This document shows, piece after piece, positions 1-6,219 of a DNA stretch of 10,596 nucleotides. Under the pieces are notes generated by a model, which saw nothing but the letters and a program-made list of their open reading frames with translations, was not told the DNA's origin and searched no databases. The DNA lies in NCBI GenBank assembly GCA_022563135.1, contig JADFNZ010000031.1:1-10596 (forward strand), given 5' to 3'. Within the stretch, counting starts at the first letter, position 1. Each line of letters begins with the position of its first letter. A program made the translations under genes and the position numbers. This DNA is from Chloroflexota bacterium. GTDB lineage: Bacteria; Chloroflexota; Dehalococcoidia; DSTF01; RBG-16-68-14.

Positions 1-1
1 G

Positions 2-571
2 CTCACCGGGCTCGACCGCGCCATCCGCGAAGGTCGCACCCTGACCGATGACGAGGTAGCGCTTCTAGAGCCGATGATCACGATGAGCGAGAACGACCCC
101 GCCTTCGAGCTCTGGGCGGAGCTCGCCGAGGGAGAAGCCGTGGCCGGTTACCTCCACTCGATCGGCATCACGACGTTCGAGCCCGGCAGGCCGGGAAACT
201 GGGCGGCGAGCCGTATCTCGCCCAAGGACCTAGCATTGCTGCTCACGATGCTCGCTGGCGGCGAGATCCTCGACGCGCCGAGCCTCGCGTTCGCGCTCGA
301 TCTGATGGGCAGCGTCGTGCCTGAGCAGGACTGGGGCGTGACAGCCGGCGCGCCGGACGGCGCGAGCGTGCTGCTCAAGAACGGCTGGGTCTATACGGAG
401 CCGGACGATTGGTGGGTGAATAGCGCCGGCATCGTCTACCCGGCCGATGGCGCGTCGCCCTACGCCATCGTCGTCCTCACCAGCGATCAGGTCACCAAAG
501 AGGAAGGGATCGCCGCGATCGAGCGAATCGTCTCTGAGATCCACGCCGCGCTGGAGGCGACGCCGCGCTAG
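2..571 (+). CDS. Serine hydrolase, class A beta-lactamase-like fold (5'-truncated)
   Basis: The reading frame is open from the first bases and ends at TAG 569-571, leaving 189 C-terminal residues; the N-terminus, with the catalytic SxxK motif, lies outside the window. An internal ATG at 74 sits in the middle of the fold and is not the start. The segment MITMSENDPAFEL matches the helix carrying the SDN motif of class A beta-lactamases (Ser29-Glu30-Asn31 from the first full codon), and LLKNGW (Lys126-Asn127-Gly128) occupies the KTG strand. A conserved ISPKDLALLL helix lies between them. I do not see the omega-loop ExxLN of true class A beta-lactamases, so a penicillin-binding-type or other serine hydrolase is likelier than a resistance enzyme. 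Any secretion signal would be off the window. Its stop codon overlaps the stop of the convergent VOC gene. Fold assignment is fairly sure; substrate is unknown. Confidence 0.75.
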   Translation, partial: LTGLDRAIREGRTLTDDEVALLEPMITMSENDPAFELWAELAEGEAVAGYLHSIGITTFEPGRPGNWAASRISPKDLALLLTMLAGGEILDAPSLAFALDLMGSVVPEQDWGVTAGAPDGASVLLKNGWVYTEPDDWWVNSAGIVYPADGASPYAIVVLTSDQVTKEEGIAAIERIVSEIHAALEATPR

Positions 572-972
572 CCCTTCCGTTCGATGAGCTGCAGAGCTAC
601 TCCATGTGCCGCCTCACGCGGGATCCGCGCTACCCGCGTGTTTGGGAGCACACCCCGCTCCGGCGGGGAGACCGGAACACCCTTCGCCTGCAGCTCGCGC
701 ACGGCGCCGTCGAGGTCGTCGACCTCGACGGAGAGCGAGAACATCCCCTCGCCGCGTTCGGCCAGGTAGCGGGCGACGCGATGATCCGGCGTCGTCGGCT
801 GCACCAGCTCCAAGAACGCATCGCCCACGGGCAGCGCCGTCAGCTCCATGTGCGTGCCGTCTGGCTGCTCCGTCGTCTCCGCCTCCAGGCCGAGCGCGTT
901 TCGCCACGCGGCCACAGCGGGAGCGGTCTCCTCCACAGCAAGCACGATGTGATCCAGGCGGCGAAGATCCAT
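568..972 (-). CDS. VOC-family protein, methylmalonyl-CoA epimerase-like with altered metal site
   Basis: A single vicinal-oxygen-chelate module of 134 residues in two beta-alpha-beta-beta-beta halves. It opens LRRLDHIVLAV and contains FLELVQP, a YLAERGEG segment and VEVDDLDGAV, all typical of methylmalonyl-CoA epimerases. It aligns almost without gaps to the epimerase at 2932-3351. His8 and Glu55 are kept, but the ligand His79 of the epimerase is Ser79 and the ligand Glu128 is Gln128. Epimerase activity with a divalent metal is therefore doubtful; a binding, resistance or different isomerase role is possible. ATG 972 is chosen because GGAGG lies 8 nt upstream; an upstream ATG at 978 and TTG at 987 are too close to, or overlap, that site. 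It is the last gene of the operon, 20 nt after the methyltransferase, and its TAG overlaps the convergent hydrolase stop within CTAG. Confidence 0.85.
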   Translation of the reverse strand: MDLRRLDHIVLAVEETAPAVAAWRNALGLEAETTEQPDGTHMELTALPVGDAFLELVQPTTPDHRVARYLAERGEGMFSLSVEVDDLDGAVRELQAKGVPVSPPERGVLPNTRVARIPREAAHGVALQLIERKG

Positions 973-980
973 CTCCATAC

Positions 981-985
981 CCTCC
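981..985 (-). promoter_or_regulatory. Ribosome binding site GGAGG of the terminal VOC gene
   Basis: GGAGG on the minus strand sits 8 nt before ATG 972, with GGT and a second ATG (978) in between. The spacing selects ATG 972 over the two upstream in-frame starts and gives the usual VOC N-terminus. Confidence 0.6.
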
Positions 986-992
986 AACGAGA

Positions 993-2012
993 CTAGCCGG
1001 CCGTTCCGGCAGGGTGCTCTCTCTTGCGATAGACTGCGAACGCATTCCAGGGGCGAAAGAGGCCGCTGTCGCAGACGGCGCGGTCGAGCGGGATCAGCTC
1101 CGGCCCCAGCGTCTCCAGCAACCGCCGGGCGTCGCCGCCGCTACCATCGAGTCTGCCGAGCAGCCGCGCCGCCGCGCTGCGCGCCCGGCCCCGCCAGCCG
1201 GCCGGCAGGGGCCCGGGCTGCCCGACCGGCTGCAGGATCACCATCAGCCCGAAGAGCGCACCGGTCCCGCGGACGGAGACCTCGTTCAGGTAGCGACGGA
1301 AGATCTCCAACGTCTCCTCCGCGCGCACGCCCTCAAACGGGCTCACGTCGTCGCGATTGGAGAGATCCGCGTTCGGCCAGACGATCTTCCAGTGGCGCAG
1401 GAAGCGGCGGTGCGCCTGCGCCCGCTCGAACGCCGCGGCGAACAGCCGCTTCTTCGCGTCGACGAACTGGTAGCGCGTCTCGCCCACGTAGTCGTGCAGG
1501 AAGAAGTACCCGCCCGGGGCGAGGCTCCGGTTGATCTGGAACGCCATGTGCTCCAGGTTGAGCAGGTGGTGCATGCAGCCGGACGAGATGATCACATCGT
1601 GCGCATCCTCCTCCAGCTCCACGAAGTTAAGGTCCTCCTGCCGCGTCATCACCCGGCCGGGGAACTTCTCGCCCAGCTCGCGCTCACGCCGCGCCAGCGA
1701 CTCACCGCTCACGTCGTAGAAGGTGAGCATAAGCGAGGGGTTTGTCTCCAGGATGCGCTCCTCGTGCCGCAGCCAGCCCGCTCCCAGCATGAGGCCGCGC
1801 CGGAACGTCCCGTAGCGGCAGATCGTCTCGTACCAGCCCGTCTTCGCATCCCCGCTGAAGCGCTCGTTGTGGTAGGCGTCCGTGACCGGCCACTCCACGT
1901 CCAGCGTGAAGAGGTGCGGCCGGTCCCAGAACGCCGCCTCCTCGCGCAGCATCCGGTCGTACCGTTCGTCCCGTTCGACGTGCAGCACGTCGGCAACGCC
2001 CGCCTCCGTCAT
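993..2012 (-). CDS. Class I SAM-dependent methyltransferase
   Basis: A 339-residue protein with a Rossmann-type methyltransferase core at about residues 70-180. Visible landmarks are a glycine motif GLMLGAGWLRHE (73-84), the acidic residue ending strand 2 (Asp100 in LTFYDVS), strand 4 HDVIISSGCMHHLLNLEHM (139-157) and LAPGGYFFLHDYVG (164-177). The glycine motif is GAGWL rather than the common GxGxG. A helical N-terminal part and a long Arg/Ala-rich C-terminal part flank the core. The methyl acceptor cannot be read from sequence. ATG 2012 overlaps the TGA of the upstream VOC gene as ATGA, which indicates translational coupling; GAGAAGG lies about 7 nt before it. The frame is open further upstream, but that portion overlaps the tandem VOC gene antiparallel to nothing useful and lacks domain content, so the short start is preferred. 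Confidence 0.82.
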   Translation of the reverse strand: MTEAGVADVLHVERDERYDRMLREEAAFWDRPHLFTLDVEWPVTDAYHNERFSGDAKTGWYETICRYGTFRRGLMLGAGWLRHEERILETNPSLMLTFYDVSGESLARRERELGEKFPGRVMTRQEDLNFVELEEDAHDVIISSGCMHHLLNLEHMAFQINRSLAPGGYFFLHDYVGETRYQFVDAKKRLFAAAFERAQAHRRFLRHWKIVWPNADLSNRDDVSPFEGVRAEETLEIFRRYLNEVSVRGTGALFGLMVILQPVGQPGPLPAGWRGRARSAAARLLGRLDGSGGDARRLLETLGPELIPLDRAVCDSGLFRPWNAFAVYRKREHPAGTAG

Positions 2013-2932
2013 GGCGACGCCTTCTCGATCAGGAGGGTGCGGACCTCGTGCGAGAAGCCGGGCTTCAGATCGGCCACCAGGGTGCCGGGAGCGTTGCCCG
2101 GCCGCGGGTCGCTCACCTCCACGCCTTCGCCGCGCAGCCGCTCGACGGTCCGCGCCACGTCGCCGACGCGATAGGCTGCGCCCCAGAGCAGATCGCGCTC
2201 GCCCGGGCGCTCCGGCGCCCCTTCGGCTGTGCTCAGGGCAGGCCCTTCTGCTTCGCTCAGGGCAGGCGCCTCGCCCGCCAGCTCCAGGATCGCGTCGCCC
2301 AAGCGCAGGAAGTAGAGCCGTCGCCCTCCCGGCCGGTCGAGCGTCAGCCGCAGATCGAGGCCGAGCGCCTCGTGCCACAGCCGCAGCGAGGCGGCGAGAT
2401 GCGACGAGCCCACGACGACGTGATCGACCGCGGCGACGGCCGCGCCGTCCTCGGCAAGCGGGCGCGCCTCCGGCAGGGCGGCCGCGGGCGAGCGGTGCTG
2501 AATGAGGAATGCGCGCACGCCGCGCGTCGCCTCCTCCGGCATCCGCGCGTTCGTCCATTCTCGGCGCGCGCCGCTATCGAGATCGACGCCATCGCCGTCC
2601 GCGGGATCGAGCACGGCCAAGCCATGCGAGCGCGCCAACGAGACAGCGGCCGCGATATCGTCCGTCCCCAGCGCGATCGCATAGAGCCCCTCGCCGGCGG
2701 TCGCCAGGTGCCGCTCCAGCGACTGCCGCCAGGGAGAATCCGCTCCCTCCGCGTCCGGAGCGAGCAGCTCCACGTAGCAGTTCTCAAGGCGAAAGAGGAC
2801 GTTTGCGGTGCCGTACTGCGGATGGCGGCCGCGCCAAGAGGGGGCCAGCCCGAGCAGCCGCCGGTAGTTCGCCGACGCGGCCTCCACGTCACGGACGGCG
2901 ATCACGAGATGATCGAGCGTCAGCGGCGTCAT
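2009..2932 (-). CDS. Two-domain VOC (glyoxalase-like) protein with in-frame repeat insertion
   Basis: A 307-residue protein made of two VOC modules. The N-terminal module (about 1-147) opens LTLDHLVIAV and carries GRHPQYGTANVLF (35-47), the signature I associate with the Glyoxalase_3 (PF13468) group, followed by CYVELLAP. The C-terminal module (about 165-305) opens VAAVDHVVVGSS and includes AILELAG. Where true epimerases have the second metal His (GLHH) module 1 reads GLYA, and the terminal Glu ligand is not evident in either module, so classical metal catalysis is uncertain. Residues 223-238 are two tandem octapeptides, PALSEAEG and PALSTAEG, encoded exactly by a 48-bp tandem repeat; without them the module has normal length. 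ATG 2932 overlaps the epimerase TGA by one base; the gene's own TGA overlaps the methyltransferase ATG. Function and substrate are unknown. Confidence 0.82.
   Translation of the reverse strand: MTPLTLDHLVIAVRDVEAASANYRRLLGLAPSWRGRHPQYGTANVLFRLENCYVELLAPDAEGADSPWRQSLERHLATAGEGLYAIALGTDDIAAAVSLARSHGLAVLDPADGDGVDLDSGARREWTNARMPEEATRGVRAFLIQHRSPAAALPEARPLAEDGAAVAAVDHVVVGSSHLAASLRLWHEALGLDLRLTLDRPGGRRLYFLRLGDAILELAGEAPALSEAEGPALSTAEGAPERPGERDLLWGAAYRVGDVARTVERLRGEGVEVSDPRPGNAPGTLVADLKPGFSHEVRTLLIEKASP
2219..2266. repeat. Tandem 24-bp repeat, two copies, inserted in frame in a VOC gene
   Basis: Copy one is 2219-2242 and copy two is 2243-2266. They match at 21 of 24 positions, differing at unit positions 7, 11 and 12. 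Each begins CCCTTC and ends GCTCAGGGCAGG on the plus strand, giving an imperfect CCCT...AGGG palindrome. Each unit is exactly eight codons of the minus-strand gene (residues 223-230 and 231-238), so the frame is preserved. From memory, very similar elements that encode LSEAEG or ELVEG-type peptides are scattered through Chloroflexota genomes; that cannot be checked here. Confidence 0.85.
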
Positions 2933-3351
2933 CAGTCGAAGCGACGCACGGTCGCCGCGTCCACCAGCTCGACCAGCACGCCGTGGAGCGCCGTTGGGTG
3001 GAGGAAGGCGATCTGCCCGACGAGGCCCTCGCGCGGCTCCTCATCGATGAGCGGCACCGCCTTGCGCTTCAGCCCGGCCAGCGTCGCGCGGATGTTATCC
3101 ACCTCCAGGCAGACGTGGTGCAGCCCTTCTCCGTGGCGCTCCAGGTAGCGGGCGATGCCCGTCTCATCGTCGACCGGCTGGAGCAGCTCAACGAGGCTGT
3201 TCCCCAGGTCGAGCAGCGCCGCGCGCACACCCTGGTCCTCGATGTGCGCTTCCTCCAGCAGGCGCATGCCCAGCGCATCGCGAAAGAGCGCGTACGTCTC
3301 CTCCAGGCTGCGCACGACGAGACCGGTGTGGTGGATGCGCTTGGGGATCAC
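2932..3351 (-). CDS. mce: Methylmalonyl-CoA epimerase
   Basis: Interconverts (S)- and (R)-methylmalonyl-CoA so that the mutase encoded in the same operon can use it. The 139-residue protein has the full family pattern: KRIHHTGLVV at the N-terminus, SLVELLQP, a YLERHGEGLHHVCLEVDN segment, LIDEEPREG, then AFLHPTALHGVLVELVD. Predicted metal ligands are His8, Glu55, His79 (or the adjacent His78) and Glu128, by comparison with the Propionibacterium enzyme. Length is normal. GTG 3351 is chosen: it overlaps the TGA of the DinB gene as GTGA and places the start where family members begin, with GAAGG 3 nt upstream. An alternative GTG at 3372 adds seven residues, has GGAGAG 8 nt upstream and cannot be excluded. 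The gene is followed with one-base overlap by the tandem VOC gene. Confidence 0.92.
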   Translation of the reverse strand: MIPKRIHHTGLVVRSLEETYALFRDALGMRLLEEAHIEDQGVRAALLDLGNSLVELLQPVDDETGIARYLERHGEGLHHVCLEVDNIRATLAGLKRKAVPLIDEEPREGLVGQIAFLHPTALHGVLVELVDAATVRRFD

Positions 3352-3824
3352 AGGCCTTCGCGCTCGCGCCACTCGCGGATCTCTCCGGCGTGGGCCTCGT
3401 AGTGGCCATAGCCTCCGCCTTCCAACAGGCGGGTCGCCGTGCTCGGCGTTCCGTCCTCCTTCGGCTCGAAGCGCTCGTCCGGCACGTCCCTGGCGGCGCG
3501 GACGAAGTTCATGTGGGCCTGCCGCCAGGTGGCGACGACGGTGACGGGACTGATCGCCTGTGCGGACGCCGCGAACTTCGCGTTCCTTTCGTCCGCATCA
3601 GCGTAGTCCACGCCTTCCGGCAGCGGCCGCTCGCCGCGCGCGAACCGCCGGAGGACGCCGCCGAACTCTCGCTCCCAGCCGAGGCTATGGGCGATGATCT
3701 CCCGCACGCCCCACTCGCCGCACCAGACGCGCATCATCTGCGCGTCGTCCAGCCCCGCGATCGCCTCACACAAGCTCTCATACTCGCGTTCCATCTGCTG
3801 GAGTTGCTCCTCTTTCGCCGGCAT
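3348..3824 (-). CDS. DinB-fold (ClbS/DfsB-like) four-helix protein
   Basis: A 158-residue, largely helical protein. The pattern GVREIIAHSLGWE near residues 39-51 and GHYEAHAGEIREW near 140-152 supply His46, His141 and His145. This three-histidine arrangement (one His after helix 2, HxxxH in the last helix) is the metal site of DinB/YfiT-superfamily proteins. Members act variously as thiol transferases, small-molecule modifying enzymes or resistance proteins; the sequence does not say which. ATG 3824 is chosen because GGAGGGG ends 2 nt before it; a GTG at 3848 would precede that site. It lies 64 nt after the mutase stop and its TGA overlaps the epimerase start, so it is embedded in the methylmalonyl-CoA operon although it is not a known pathway component. 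Confidence 0.75.
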   Translation of the reverse strand: MPAKEEQLQQMEREYESLCEAIAGLDDAQMMRVWCGEWGVREIIAHSLGWEREFGGVLRRFARGERPLPEGVDYADADERNAKFAASAQAISPVTVVATWRQAHMNFVRAARDVPDERFEPKEDGTPSTATRLLEGGGYGHYEAHAGEIREWREREGL

Positions 3825-3888
3825 CGCCCCTCCAGCGAGGCGACGCACACGGGCGTTGTTCGCTCCACCTCGCGGCCCTTCGGCCTGG

Positions 3889-5553
3889 CTAGACCGTCAG
3901 CGAGCCCTGATACTCGCCCCACACGCCGCGCAGGACGCCGCAGATCTCGCCCAACGTGACGTCGCCCTCGACGCACTCGATCAGGTGCGGGACCACGTTG
4001 TCCGTGCCCTGCGCCGCCTCCTCCAGTCCGCCGAGCAGCCGTCTCACGCGTTCGTCGTCGCGGTCCGCCTTCAGCTCCCGCAGCCGGGCGAGCTGGCGCT
4101 GCTCCACCTCTGTATCGACGCGCATCAGCCCCTCGATCGGCAAATCGTCCTCCTGATACTCGTTGACCCCGACGACGACGCGCTGCTTCTCCTCGATCTG
4201 CCGCTGCATCCGGTAGGCACTCTCCTGGATCTCGCGCGCCTGGTAGCCGCGTTCGATCGCCGTGAGCGCGCCGCCCATCGCGTCGATCCGGTCGATGTAC
4301 TCCTGCGCGCCGGCCTCGACCTCGTCGGTGAGGCGCTCGATGTAGTACGAGCCGGCGACGGGGTCGACCGTATCGGCAACACCGGACTCGAAGGCGATCA
4401 CCTGCTGGGTGCGCAGCGCGAGCTCCGCCGCCTCACGGCTCGGCAGGGCGAGCGCCTCGTCCTTCGCGTTGGTGTGGAGCGACTGCGTCCCGCCGAGCAC
4501 GGCGGAGAGCGCCTGGAACGCCGTGCGCACGATATTATTGTCCGGCTGCTGCGCCGTAAGCGTGGCGCCGCCGGTCTGCGTGTGGAAGCGCAGCTTCATC
4601 GAGTTCGGGTCCTTAGCGCCGAAGCGCTCCCTGGCGATGCGCGCCCAGAGGCGGCGGGCAGCGCGGAACTTGGCGATCTCCTCCAGGAAGAGGCTGTGGC
4701 AGGCGAAGAAGAACGCCAGCCGCGGCGCGAACTCATCGAACACGAGGCCGGCCGAGAGCCCCGCCTCCACGTAGGCGATCGCGTTCGCCAGGGTGAAGCC
4801 CACCTCCTGCGCCGCGGTGCAGCCCGCCTCCCGCATGTGGTAGCCGCTGATGCTGATCGTGTTCCAAGAGGGCAGCTCGTCCTTGCAGTAGACGAAGACG
4901 TCCGTGATCAGGCGCATGGAGGGCCGGGGCGGGAAGATGTACGTGCCGCGGGCGATGTACTCCTTCAGGATGTCGTTTTGCGTCGTCCCGCCGACCTGCG
5001 CCAGATCTGCCCCCTGCTTCTTCGCCACGCCGGCGTAGAGCGCGAGCAGGATCGGCCCGGTGGCGTTGATCGTCATCGAGGTCGTGACTTGATCGAGCGG
5101 GATGCCCTCGAAAAGCGTCTCCATATCGCGCAGCGAGCAGATCGAGACGCCCACCTTGCCCACCTCGCCCTCCGCCATCGGGTCGTCTGCGTCATAGCCG
5201 ATCTGCGTGGGCAGGTCGAACGCTACGGAGAGGCCGGTCTGGCCCTGCGAGAGCAGGTACTTGTAGCGCTGGTTGGACTCCGTCGCCGTGCCGAAGCCGG
5301 CGTACTGGCGCATCGTCCAGAGGCGGCCGCGGTACATCGTCGGCTGGATGCCGCGCGTGTAGGGGTAGTCGCCGGGGAAGCCAAGCTTCTCTAGGTACGG
5401 AAGTCCTTCACCGTTCGGGGAGGCATCTTCTGGCGAGTAGACCGGCTCCACGGGCGCTCCCGAGCTCGTCTGGAACGCGGCGTCGCGCTCCGGCGAACGC
5501 TCCTGCGCCTGCCGGTACGTCCCCTCCAGCCACTCACGCTTGCTCTTGCTCAT
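3889..5553 (-). CDS. mcmA1: Methylmalonyl-CoA mutase, large (catalytic TIM-barrel) subunit
   Basis: Rearranges (R)-methylmalonyl-CoA to succinyl-CoA with adenosylcobalamin. The 554-residue protein covers the substrate-binding TIM-barrel: [91 protein letters not shown] and [10 protein letters not shown]. Tyr84 (RQYAGF) and Arg202 (EYIARGTY) match Tyr89 and Arg207 of the Propionibacterium enzyme, which hold the substrate carboxylate. Isobutyryl-CoA mutase has Phe and Gln there, so methylmalonyl-CoA is favoured. Tyr238-His239 match the catalytic Tyr243-His244 pair. The C-terminal cobalamin-binding domain (DxHxxG) is absent; the protein ends normally for a split enzyme, so a separate small subunit of roughly 140 residues must be encoded elsewhere. 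ATG 5551-5553 has no clear Shine-Dalgarno site and lies 11 nt from a -10 box, suggesting a leaderless or very short-leader transcript. First gene of the operon. Confidence 0.95.
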   Translation of the reverse strand: MSKSKREWLEGTYRQAQERSPERDAAFQTSSGAPVEPVYSPEDASPNGEGLPYLEKLGFPGDYPYTRGIQPTMYRGRLWTMRQYAGFGTATESNQRYKYLLSQGQTGLSVAFDLPTQIGYDADDPMAEGEVGKVGVSICSLRDMETLFEGIPLDQVTTSMTINATGPILLALYAGVAKKQGADLAQVGGTTQNDILKEYIARGTYIFPPRPSMRLITDVFVYCKDELPSWNTISISGYHMREAGCTAAQEVGFTLANAIAYVEAGLSAGLVFDEFAPRLAFFFACHSLFLEEIAKFRAARRLWARIARERFGAKDPNSMKLRFHTQTGGATLTAQQPDNNIVRTAFQALSAVLGGTQSLHTNAKDEALALPSREAAELALRTQQVIAFESGVADTVDPVAGSYYIERLTDEVEAGAQEYIDRIDAMGGALTAIERGYQAREIQESAYRMQRQIEEKQRVVVGVNEYQEDDLPIEGLMRVDTEVEQRQLARLRELKADRDDERVRRLLGGLEEAAQGTDNVVPHLIECVEGDVTLGEICGVLRGVWGEYQGSLTV

Positions 5554-5564
5554 CGGCGCGCGTC

Positions 5565-5594
5565 AGTGTATCGCGGCTTCCGCGAAGGTGTCAA
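5565..5594 (-). promoter_or_regulatory. Sigma70-type promoter of the mutase operon
   Basis: On the minus strand a perfect TTGACA (-35, 5589-5594) is followed after 18 nt by TACACT (-10, 5565-5570). Only 11 nt separate the -10 box from the mutase ATG. With a usual start 6-8 nt after the -10, the mRNA would begin within about 5 nt of the ATG, which agrees with the missing ribosome binding site. This is the best-looking promoter in the window. Confidence 0.7.
5571..5585. promoter_or_regulatory. Operator-like inverted repeat inside the mutase promoter spacer
   Basis: TCGCGGCTTCCGCGA is a perfect inverted repeat with 6-bp arms and a 3-bp centre. It fills 15 of the 18 bp between the -35 and -10 boxes, where a bound dimeric repressor would exclude RNA polymerase or a MerR-type regulator would remodel the spacer. 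GC-rich palindromes also occur by chance, so the regulatory role is inference. Confidence 0.4.
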
Positions 5595-5616
5595 CGCGGC
5601 CGCGCTAGGTACAGCG

Positions 5617-5645
5617 TTGCATAAAGGCGCCTACGCACATAGACT
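5617..5645 (+). promoter_or_regulatory. Possible promoter of the lipoprotein gene
   Basis: TTGCAT (5617-5622), a 17-nt spacer, and TAGACT (5640-5645) give a weak sigma70-like match (3/6 and 4/6). Transcription would start near 5652, a few bases before the GGAGG at 5663-5667. It diverges from the mutase promoter within a 120-bp intergenic region. Confidence 0.35.
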
Positions 5646-5662
5646 TATCTCGGTTCTTGGTA

Positions 5663-5667
5663 GGAGG
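5663..5667 (+). promoter_or_regulatory. Ribosome binding site GGAGG of the lipoprotein gene
   Basis: GGAGG is 6 nt from the in-frame TTG at 5674 but 15 nt from the first ATG at 5683. The spacing argues for the TTG start. Confidence 0.5.
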
Positions 5668-5673
5668 CCGCAC

Positions 5674-6216
5674 TTGTTCCACATGCCATTTCGTCCCGTC
5701 ATCGCCATCATATTGCTCTGCTTCGGCGCGATCGCTATCGCCTGCAACGGCGGCGGAGGCAGCGACGCCCCGCTTACGCTGGCGGGGTATTTCCAGCGGC
5801 TGCAACGCCTCGATCACCAGGCTAAGGAGCGGAACGACGCCCTAGCGGAAGAGCTCGATGCGGCTCTCGAACGAGCGGAATCCGAAGAGGAACAGTTCCA
5901 AGCAGCCCGTGCCGGGTTCCTTCAAGGTGCGCTCTCGATCGACGAGTTCATCACAGATCTCGAGGATCTCGCCATGCCGGAGGAGGTTCGCGACGCCCAC
6001 GACAGGGTGATCGCGGCTAGCGAGGCGCTCTTGGCGTCCTTTCAGAGACTCGCGCAGGAGCTCGACCGAACGGATACAGCCGATGTTCTTGAACGGCTAC
6101 TTGGGGACAGAGACTTGAGCGAGATTGCTGAGCGGTACGAAGAGGCCTGCGAGGCCCTCGAGGACGCCGCCGACGAGAACGGCATTGACATCGACCTAAA
6201 CTGCGCCGAGGACTAA
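5674..6216 (+). CDS. Small helical lipoprotein of unknown function
   Basis: The 180-residue product starts with a short positive stretch and a hydrophobic segment, FRPVIAIILLCFGAIAIAC (residues 6-24). It ends in a lipobox-like AIAC, so Cys24 is the likely lipidation site, followed by a flexible NGGGGSDAP linker. The mature part is strongly charged (Glu/Arg/Ala), probably a helical bundle or coiled coil: LAGYFQRLQRLDHQAKERNDAL, then MPEEVRDAHDRVIAASEALL. Two cysteines near the C-terminus (EEACEAL and LNCAED) could form a disulfide. I associate similar YFxRL-type lipoproteins with Chloroflexota but cannot name a function. TTG 5674 is chosen from GGAGG spacing; ATG 5683, giving 177 residues, is the alternative. 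G+C looks lower than in neighbouring genes (55% in one sampled line). The stop is 3 nt from the convergent phosphodiesterase stop. Confidence 0.78.
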   Translation: MFHMPFRPVIAIILLCFGAIAIACNGGGGSDAPLTLAGYFQRLQRLDHQAKERNDALAEELDAALERAESEEEQFQAARAGFLQGALSIDEFITDLEDLAMPEEVRDAHDRVIAASEALLASFQRLAQELDRTDTADVLERLLGDRDLSEIAERYEEACEALEDAADENGIDIDLNCAED

Positions 6217-6219
6217 CCC

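Noticed and set aside
345..356. Perfect 12-bp palindrome CCGGCGCGCCGG
   Set aside because: It lies inside the hydrolase coding region; such GC palindromes are expected by chance at this base composition.
606..2174. 522-codon plus-strand open frame
   Set aside because: It runs antisense to the VOC and methyltransferase genes, is composed mainly of Arg/Ala/Pro-rich low-complexity sequence, and has no recognisable domain: a shadow frame of high-G+C coding DNA.
2013..2558. N-terminal extension of the methyltransferase frame
   Set aside because: The open frame continues upstream of 2012 over the tandem VOC gene, but the extension is Arg/Ala/Gly-rich noise. The repeat translates there as ACPERSRR-type peptides, a common artefact, and ATGA coupling at 2012 explains the start.
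3694..5394. 566-codon plus-strand open frame
   Set aside because: It is antisense to the methylmalonyl-CoA mutase, whose minus-strand protein is unmistakable. The plus-strand translation is Leu/Arg/Asp-rich without motifs.
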